The position numbers were made by a program, and so were the translations under genes. A DNA stretch of 64,000 nucleotides from Aquisphaera insulae (GTDB lineage Bacteria; Planctomycetota; Planctomycetia; Isosphaerales; Isosphaeraceae). The notes below the pieces were generated by a model. That model searched no databases and was not told the DNA's origin. It saw nothing but the letters and a program-made list of their open reading frames with translations. Where the stretch lies: NCBI RefSeq assembly GCF_011064615.1, contig NZ_JAALJH010000010.1, forward strand, positions 1-64,000. Direction: 5' to 3'. Positions 59,401 to 64,000 of the stretch are shown here, in pieces; positions within the stretch are counted from its first letter, which is position 1; every line of letters starts with the position of its first letter.

Positions 59401-62400
59401 CCGAAGAAGGGCGCCGGGGCCTGCTGGATCGGCGTGGTCGCGTTGTCGTCGAGGGTCGTGCTGGTGAAATTGGCGGTGTTCGGACCGTTGCCGACGCCGC
59501 TGAACAGCGTGATGGACTTCTCGTCGGGCAACCCCTTGTGGTAGTAGAGCGTGGCCGTCAGGGCGGGGTCGTTCGCGAACGAGATGTCGAACGAGACCCG
59601 GATCCCGGTACGGCCGGACGCCGTCTGCCCCTGGATCAGGAAGTTGTCGGGGATGTTGATCGTGGACGAGACCGTGCCGGGGGTGGTCGTGATCGCGGAT
59701 GGGATGGTCAGGCTGACGTTGCCCGAGCCGTAGCCGACCGTCGTCGTCGGCACGTTCTGCGCCTCGCCCCGGAGCACGTCCAGGCCGGCGTTCCGATTGG
59801 TGTCGAGCCCCTGGCCGAACCCGTCCAGGATGTTCGAGCCCAGTTGGATCGTGTAGGTCCCCCCCAGCTCCTGCACGGGGAAGCCGACCGAGAACTGGGT
59901 CGCCAGCCCGCCGGACGGGTTCACGGGCGTCACGGTGATGACCGGCGTGGCGGTGATCGACCAGTTCAGGAGCGTGCCGACGCTCCCCCGCGCGTTGTCC
60001 TTGATGTCGAGCGTCCAGGTCCCGTCGAGGACCTTGCCGCCGAAGCCGGTCGTGGTGCTCATCAGCGAGCCGGCCGGCCGGAAGGTCCCCGTGTAGGGCG
60101 CGGTCCCCTGCGCCAGGGAGAACTGGCTGGCGTCGTTGAACGTCGTGGTGGTCAGGTTGGCGCCGGAGAGGCTGCCGACCAGGACGAGCGGGACCGTGGT
60201 GCCGTCGGGCCCGATCAGCGAGATGCTCAGGTCGGCCAGCCTCACGTGGCTGATGTTCAGACCGACCGACAGGTCGGCGATCCTGAACGTGCCGCCGGTG
60301 GTGGGGATGGTGATCGCCTGCTTGAGCTCGCCCGGGCCGCTGTTGGTCGCGTCGGGGATGGTCTGGTTGTTGAGGGCCGCGGCCGAGGGATAGACCTGCG
60401 GGCCGGTCACCTGGCCGGCGGGGCCCATGATCCGGAGCACGTCGGCGGGCGTGAACGTGCTCACCTGGACCGGGTGGTCGAACGTCACGGTGACCGTGCT
60501 GTTGGTGCCGTTGAGCACGAGGTCGCCGCCGTTGCCCGCCGCGGTGTCCACCACCCGAGTGCCGGAGACCATCAGGGGGAGGGTCTGGGTGTCGAACGGC
60601 GGCGTGAGGATCGACAGCGCGGAGCTGAAGACGACCACGTTCTTGGGCGCGGGATAGGGCGCGGCGTACACGTCACCGGGCGTCCTCCCCACGAAGGGCG
60701 CGTTGATGGGGTCCGAACCGGCCGTGCCGTCGGCGTTCTGGTCCATCAGGTTGCCGTTCCCCGATAGCGTCCGGATCCGGTCGGAGATCTCGGGTCGGAT
60801 GAGGTAGCTATATGTCCCGGTCGGGTTGGTGAGGCTGCTGGAATCGAAGGTCACGCGGAAGACGGTCGAGCCGAAAGAGTTGCCGGAGATCGCCTGGACA
60901 TTGGTCACCGGCAGCGGCACGTAGGCGTCGCCGTTGACCGTGTCGTGGAAGAAGACCAGGACGTCGCCCGTCGTGAACGTCGACGGGTCGACGGGACGGT
61001 CGAACGTGATCGTGAAGCCCGTCGCCGGCGCCGCGACCGGCCCCATGGTGCTGTCGACGACGCGGGGACCGGCGGCGATGTGGAGCACTCGGGCCACGGT
61101 GTGGAGCGGGTTGCCTTCCACCGCGCCCGTGCCCGTGTTGAACGTCGACAGGTTGAAATTGGCCGACCAGACCGGGATGATCGAGCCTCCATAGACGGCC
61201 AGGCTCGGCGCCGTGCCGAAGCCCAGGGTGTTCGAGGGCACCAGGCCGGCGAGGTTGTCCGTCCGAGGGGCCAGGGTCACGGTGGCCCCGGTGATCGCGT
61301 CGACCGCCGTCTGGGCGTTGTTGGCGTAGATCTGATCATTGAACGACTGGCCGCCGTCGATGCTGGCGGTCACGTAGACCGAGGAGCGGGCCCGCGAGGC
61401 GTCGTCGCGGCTGTCTCGGAAGGCGACGACCAACGTCCCGGTCGCCTGGTCAACGGCGACCGACGGCATGAACTGCGGCCGGCCCGACTGCTGGTCCCCT
61501 GCCGCATTGGCGTTGCTCGCCTCGGTGTAGCCGTCCCTCTGCCCGAAGTCGTCGTTGACGACGATGGGGGAGCTCCAGGTCGCCCCGCCGTCATCCGAGG
61601 TGACCAGGAAGATATCCGTGTTGTCCGTCGGGTTCGTGATGCCGGGGAAGGACCCGACCGTGATGTTCTGGTATCCGACGAAGACGACGTAGAGCCGCCC
61701 CTGGTGCGGGCTGAACGAGCCCAGCGTGTTGTCCGAGGCGATCTGGATGCCGGGGCCGATGCCCGCCGGCCCGGCGGCGGCGGAGGCGCGCGGGTAGGTC
61801 GGGAAGGGATTGGCCGAGGGCTCAGGGCTGACAACCAGGGTCGTGGCGACGGTGCGGTCGACCCCGTCCACCATCCCCGAGGTCAGCTTCAGGTTCCAGT
61901 TCACGACCTGGTTGGCCGGCACTCCGGTGCCCGGTGCCGTGTTGCGGAAGGTCTTGATCTCCAGATGCCAGGTCCCGCTGAGTTGGGACGCGGTAAGGCC
62001 GGAGAAGGCGGCGAGGAGGTTGTCGAAGGGTCGGTATGAGCCGACATACGACGCCGTGCCGGCCACGATGTTCTGGGCCGCATTGTCGATGAAGGTGGTC
62101 CCGAGGAACTGGGTACTCGCGGAGCGGCCGAGGTTTGCCCCCGTCAACCCGCCGTTGATGGTGGTCCCCGACGCATCGACATTGTTGTTGAACAGGATCG
62201 CACTGGCGACCCCGTTCGGGGCCACGAGCGTCGCGCTGATCTCGCCCAGGTTGGCCTGGAACATGTTCAGCGTGACAGACAGGTTGCTCAGGCTGAAATT
62301 CGGGTCCGTGATGTTGATCGCGATCGGGTACGAGGTGATCACCGGGTTGAATGGCTGGTTGTTGCCCGGATCGATGGCCGGGCTGGTCAACCCCCCCTGC

Positions 62401-63452
62401 CCCGTGCCCGTGACGATCACCGGGCCGCTCACCGTGCTCGACTGGATCACGTTGAAGGGCGGACTGGCCGTCGAGGTCACGTCCATGTCATCCCAGATGA
62501 CCGTCGCCTGGCCGCCCGGGGCGCCGCCCGCCTTGCCCTGGCTGATCGCGATCCGCGGCGTGGCCTCGCGGTGAGTGCTGATGTTCCCGATGTCGCTGAC
62601 CGCGACGGGCGCCGCGAAGTTCTGGCCGCCGTCGGCCGAGGCCGTCACCTGGATCCGGTTCGGGTTCCACTGGTTGGCCGGCGTGAAACCCTGGGGGATC
62701 GCCGAGTTCGTCGTCCAGCCGATCCACACCGCGTTCGAACTGGGGTCGGTCTGCTTGGCCTGGGTCGTCGGGTCGGTATACGAGGCCAGGTTGTCGTCGA
62801 TCGTCATGGTCGGATAGACGATCGGATCCAAGGTGTACTGGTTGATGATGTTGAACGACCGCGTCCCGCCCGTCGCGGGATTGACGAAGCTCTGCTGCAC
62901 CGGCGTGTTGCCCGTGAAGTTGAACTTCGTCAGGATGAGCACGCCGGACGTGTTCCCGCCGTTGGTCTGCTGCGCCAGCACGTAGACGTTGTGGCTGGCG
63001 TCGAACCCGACCAGGGGATTGATCGTCTGCGTGTAAAACGTCGGCGGACCCGAGGTCGGCGGCGCCACCGCCGCATCGATCAGCGGGGCGATCGTCGGCG
63101 AGAAATTCGTCCAGCTCTGGCCGCCGTTGTTGGAGAATGCCCCCTCCACGAGCGTGATGTTGCCCGGCGCCAGGGACGGATCCGTCCGCACCCAGACCGA
63201 CACGAGGTGCTGGGGATTGTAGCGATCGATCGCCACCTGCGAGCTGCTGTCATTGCCCCCGCCGCCCGGGAGCGAGACCGCCGCGTTGCTCGCGTACTGG
63301 GCCGCCGGGATCGTCGCCAGCAAGGTCCGCGGCTCCAGGCATTCCAGCGCGTTGCGACGGAGCCGCGACTTCCGGGTTCTCTTCAGCCGCACGTCGTGGC
63401 GAACCAGACCACGGATCTCTCGGTAAGTGACGCCCGATGCCCCCGTGCGCAT
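53478..63452 (-). CDS. Giant secreted multidomain protein (P-domain-like, BNR/sortilin-like, Ig-like, FG-GAP-like)
   Basis: A protein of 3324 residues; ATG 63452 with GGGGAG upstream. The N-terminus has the planctomycete secretion motif LECLEPRTLLA. Approximate order: BNR-like exo-sialidase-type region (65-370 and 570-800), P-domain-like segments at about 374-524, 1044-1174 and 1264-1394 (each closes in a W-x-L-x-I-type strand followed by NWNL or NWSL). A long sortilin/VPS10-type BNR region (1427-2370) contains GGIAVFGRNNDPNQSIILAS, LISKDGGATWDL and VYRSIDKGKTWTLFPD. Ig-like repeats (2384-2750), an FG-GAP-like part (YDGDGKTDLVTYN, 2797-3064) and a low-complexity TTTGGG repeat (3091-3156) follow, then one more Ig-like domain. 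It is likely surface-exposed or released; the partners are unknown. Confidence 0.88.
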   Translation of the reverse strand: MRTGASGVTYREIRGLVRHDVRLKRTRKSRLRRNALECLEPRTLLATIPAAQYASNAAVSLPGGGGNDSSSQVAIDRYNPQHLVSVWVRTDPSLAPGNITLVEGAFSNNGGQSWTNFSPTIAPLIDAAVAPPTSGPPTFYTQTINPLVGFDASHNVYVLAQQTNGGNTSGVLILTKFNFTGNTPVQQSFVNPATGGTRSFNIINQYTLDPIVYPTMTIDDNLASYTDPTTQAKQTDPSSNAVWIGWTTNSAIPQGFTPANQWNPNRIQVTASADGGQNFAAPVAVSDIGNISTHREATPRIAISQGKAGGAPGGQATVIWDDMDVTSTASPPFNVIQSSTVSGPVIVTGTGQGGLTSPAIDPGNNQPFNPVITSYPIAINITDPNFSLSNLSVTLNMFQANLGEISATLVAPNGVASAILFNNNVDASGTTINGGLTGANLGRSASTQFLGTTFIDNAAQNIVAGTASYVGSYRPFDNLLAAFSGLTASQLSGTWHLEIKTFRNTAPGTGVPANQVVNWNLKLTSGMVDGVDRTVATTLVVSPEPSANPFPTYPRASAAAGPAGIGPGIQIASDNTLGSFSPHQGRLYVVFVGYQNITVGSFPGITNPTDNTDIFLVTSDDGGATWSSPIVVNDDFGQRDGYTEASNANAAGDQQSGRPQFMPSVAVDQATGTLVVAFRDSRDDASRARSSVYVTASIDGGQSFNDQIYANNAQTAVDAITGATVTLAPRTDNLAGLVPSNTLGFGTAPSLAVYGGSIIPVWSANFNLSTFNTGTGAVEGNPLHTVARVLHIAAGPRVVDSTMGPVAAPATGFTITFDRPVDPSTFTTGDVLVFFHDTVNGDAYVPLPVTNVQAISGNSFGSTVFRVTFDSSSLTNPTGTYSYLIRPEISDRIRTLSGNGNLMDQNADGTAGSDPINAPFVGRTPGDVYAAPYPAPKNVVVFSSALSILTPPFDTQTLPLMVSGTRVVDTAAGNGGDLVLNGTNSTVTVTFDHPVQVSTFTPADVLRIMGPAGQVTGPQVYPSAAALNNQTIPDATNSGPGELKQAITIPTTGGTFRIADLSVGLNISHVRLADLSISLIGPDGTTVPLVLVGSLSGANLTTTTFNDASQFSLAQGTAPYTGTFRPAGSLMSTTTGFGGKVLDGTWTLDIKDNARGSVGTLLNWSITATPVITVTPVNPSGGLATQFSVGFPVQELGGTYTIQLGSNILDGFGQGLDTNRNAGLDVLRGEAQNVPTTTVGYGSGNVSLTIPSAITTTPGTVSSTINIPDNFLIQGQTASGRTGIRVSFDISFANDPALTATLYYHKGLPDEKSITLFSGVGNGPNTANFTSTTLDDNATTPIQQAPAPFFGTFNPQQSLLTAFKGLTSGGAWTLVVSSSSTSLTGKLNNWSLSFEKPLPTSGLGEPVADRVNGSFRIFTMDPSNPLSHTTWTAVGPAPISGRTGRIGGLAVDPSDPSGNTVYVGGASGGIWKTTNFLTTDPAGPTYVPLTSFGPNNAVNIGGIAVFGRNNDPNQSIILASTGEGDTASAGVGFLISKDGGATWDLYDSTTNVDSSGNLLPYNSTARDRAFVGTTSFKVVVDPQLTPTGNVIMYAALSGGNGGIWRSIDTGAHWTLMRGGQATDVTLDPASATGVADGNLQRVYAAFRGDGVYKSDNRGQVWNLMSGTNGNGLIVNTTNNTNVNPATTPSPNGAQGRIVLANPALTGNAIQDRIYEGWLYAAVSNPDGSFNGLYLTKDFGANWTRVRIPTLPVVPGAGGSHVQAVPSNDVSLADYPILGGAPGGLAAQGNYNITLAIDPTNPNIVYLGGAQHGDTGLIRIDSTNIWDAHNLTPTSSVAKDGALDLNSTGAVSLTSPRNGLPRFNGSEASFLNFIRDPSSPFLSNSTLRVSNAASFTNNGFGVTWIPFDLSGTDAHRSFTMVDPLTGLPRLVVGNDQGVWSGLDDNGTYLSQLGTVSMPGINRNGNLQITQFYFGAVQPSFVAAANSNLHGLFYGSAQDDGGPISDANILNNGNLTWSGPGGDAGGVATDQQGKGTVYQYWWPCCGGGNTNFFQVDGIGRTFGLVQTANGGNTPDPQWPFLGTINFVVNPLNSNQAMISSGTGRVFATETQGVTWYEIGSPDVFGANSPSIALAYGAPDPNAPGGIGNLGNFMYVGTAGGRIFLSRTGGGTPGSGNAWTEISAGLDGSAVQRIITNPNRGSHEAYAVTSRGVYWLADSVPSASNPTPTWVNISGNIFDLSYSIFGQSYDPTTDPNAITYNLAGSLSAIVADWRYAIPDDATRANSPVHPVLYVSANSGVYRSIDKGKTWTLFPDQSLDNASVNGGYLPHAIVSDLGLSLGNVDTSTGRPDLAGPYDPAGPKATDPDLLLATTYGNGSYAIRLAPLVFPSSLAIDPDDTNGTTTDGTVIVDTATPTFTGLSSISAFKNATRITIKDVSDPNSANWRIIGGFDKNNVAATNVPANWTDALGNFSLTTYSGTAGFTTNGLKTIQVYATDDAGAVGNVLTLTFYLNATNLPPLPPVPPTTIPSKVTLGISTIPPTDLITSGGVTYVKTVTPIFSGVTDNNVDSVELMLVDANGNATSFPTPVITTVDPVTGAFVFNSSTPNYPTFTDGSYKLLARATNIIGSKDSTPVSFTVKTHGPTLAPTLSLLADNDSGIRGDNITNVRVPNFVGTVGAANAQGTTVYLFRAGANGQPTGTYVGKATPLADGTFTVNLSNASPNGKISLVAVAVDVLGNSAPAPSPVVTVSIVTVGSDYGGNPLDANIPPANLPTPKDLAQAQTALYVRYAPTNQGLWYVDPTAPSNVPRWFTNGQALGTPTDIPLQADYDGDGKTDLVTYNRATATWTIAISSTKTTTTLVLGMPSSPIYGGSIPFVGNFDGPGATELGVYDIITTPSGAVGQWTVLTPQGLKTYQFGLEGDVPAVGDYDGTGKDQLAVFRPSTGQFIVFEGAGNPAEFITIPGVTPSATLIPVQGQYDNTVSSHRTEAAVFDQATGVFTILVSPTTTRTVTFQPGDIPVSADYQGTGSVQPAVYRPGTLQFLMKDPTDSTGATDTVIATFNGFAGLTVVPAASPLFYLLSNSSSTATAGEGTTTGGGTTTGGGTTTGGGTTTGGGTTTGGGTTTGGGTTTGGGTTTGGGTTTGGGTTTGGGTTTGGGTTVTVTPTTLGFANGTATVVNGIIYVSPGVKPWVSGTAPAGSIVTLVISGKGIKGQKIVATTTADASGSFTFHVTKPKLAQGNYTFLVGSQGPAGTPDQVSAALAFKVAKPPRVVNSVKAKAAAAARPVVRLRDDASQAVPSAASVTVIDEAIGSVVRSRNLFRKKGS
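53983..54180 (-). repeat. 11-copy 18-nt tandem repeat coding for TTTGGG
   Basis: Eleven back-to-back units of GTGCCCCCGCCGGTGGTC (plus strand) with a frequent variant beginning GTCCCT. It is in frame with the giant protein and encodes a flexible Thr/Gly linker. Copy number is expected to vary by slippage. Confidence 0.95.
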
Positions 63453-64000
63453 TGCAATGACTCCCCAACTCGACGTGTGTGTTCGCCTGTACGAGCGCAA
63501 CGACCGTAGCGATCACGCGGACCGTGTGGTCTGCGAAGATATACCGGACGAGGAAACCTGGGTTAATTCGAGAAAGCATGCAGGGTCAAACCACAAGAGT
63601 CAAATCCTTCCTCTTCTGGTTTCTCCATCTCACCTCGCCACAGGCCCATCACCGAGCCAACGACGCGAAGCAATGAATGATGGTCGCATCCATAAACCCA
63701 TGGAATCAATGGTGCAACTATGCAGCCATCGCTGTCAAGGGGTTGGTCGGTTTTTTTTCCGGGATTTCCGCGCGTGAGTGGGGTGGGAAGAAAGCCCGAG
63801 GATGACTCGTCGCAGGATCGTCGCCTCGATGACGCGACGCGGGACGGGCGTGGTCCAGCCCCCCCTGCCCTTCCCTGAGAGATCTACGGGCGACGCTCGC
63901 GAGCCTTAGCCCTCGACCCGGCGGCCCGGGCCGCGATGATCCCCGTCCATCCCGTGTCGTCTCGCCTGGATGCTTGGTCCTGGCAACGAATACCATCAGC
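63453..64000. other. 548-nt right-end region without a supported gene
   Basis: The part next to the giant gene (63453-63760) is AT-richer than the average and probably carries its promoter. A run of eight T occurs near 63750 without a clear stem. The rest is GC-rich with only short, unsupported frames. Confidence 0.5.

Noticed and set aside
56472..60767. 1431-codon plus-strand frame inside the giant secreted protein gene
   Set aside because: Antisense frame created by GC-rich codon bias; the minus-strand protein has recognisable domains throughout.
63718..63996. Minus-strand open frame of 92 codons at the right edge
   Set aside because: Basic low-complexity product with no start signal; typical random frame in GC-rich DNA.

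Overview
The window is a GC-rich chromosomal segment, most likely from a planctomycete of the Isosphaeraceae (Aquisphaera/Singulisphaera-like). This placement is inferred from gene content: two DUF1559 proteins (one with a classical pilin N-terminus and H-x9-DG motif), a PEP-CTERM protein, an LEPRTLLA-type N-terminus on a giant secreted protein, a zinc-ribbon Ser/Thr kinase next to an ECF sigma factor, two BlaI/BlaR1 pairs whose BlaR1 tails are helical repeats, and an alternative complex III-caa3 oxidase cluster. No rRNA, tRNA, CRISPR array or replication origin was recognised. The very high GC content produces long open frames opposite nearly every real gene; these were left out.

Layout. 0-10 kb: a GH28-like secreted hydrolase, then divergently a 2069-residue membrane protein ending in a GH94-type module, with a secreted helical partner. 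10-24.7 kb: regulation and surface genes. Two BlaI/BlaR1 operons (10.1-13.5 and 19.2-22.3 kb) share a TTCTATAGAA operator on the -10 box. Between them lie a PEP-CTERM protein, a Tat-exported ferritin-like protein with an apparently permuted helix order, an ECF sigma/anti-sigma pair, an exported CX5R phosphatase fused to a cytochrome c'-like tail, and an aldo-keto reductase. A DapA-family aldolase and an NAD-dependent epimerase follow, separated by a three-unit 29-nt repeat. 24.7-32.6 kb: lineage-specific hypotheticals, a Ser/Thr kinase with its ECF sigma factor, a DUF1559 protein and small unknowns.

32.8-36.5 kb is an unstable island. It holds a frameshifted serine recombinase, a decayed two-gene HNH module, an AraC regulator, and an intact copy of the same HNH module. 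Each HNH module lies between direct repeats of neighbouring host sequence (87 bp of the AraC gene for one; 99 bp of a small-gene 3' end for the other). The AraC gene and the distant aldo-keto reductase share a 60-bp ungapped promoter block, so they are probably one regulon.

36.6-49.1 kb is one tightly coupled respiratory operon: actABCDEF, an ActG-position protein, SCO, then caa3 oxidase subunits II, I, III and IV, ending in an intrinsic terminator. Subunit I carries YSHP, marking an A2-type oxidase. A sigma-54 activator and a three-gene membrane/stress-type operon follow. The right end holds a PepSY-like lipoprotein, a DUF1559 pilin-like protein and a 3324-residue secreted protein with three P-domain-like segments, BNR/sortilin-like repeats, an FG-GAP-like region and an 11 x 18-nt tandem repeat.
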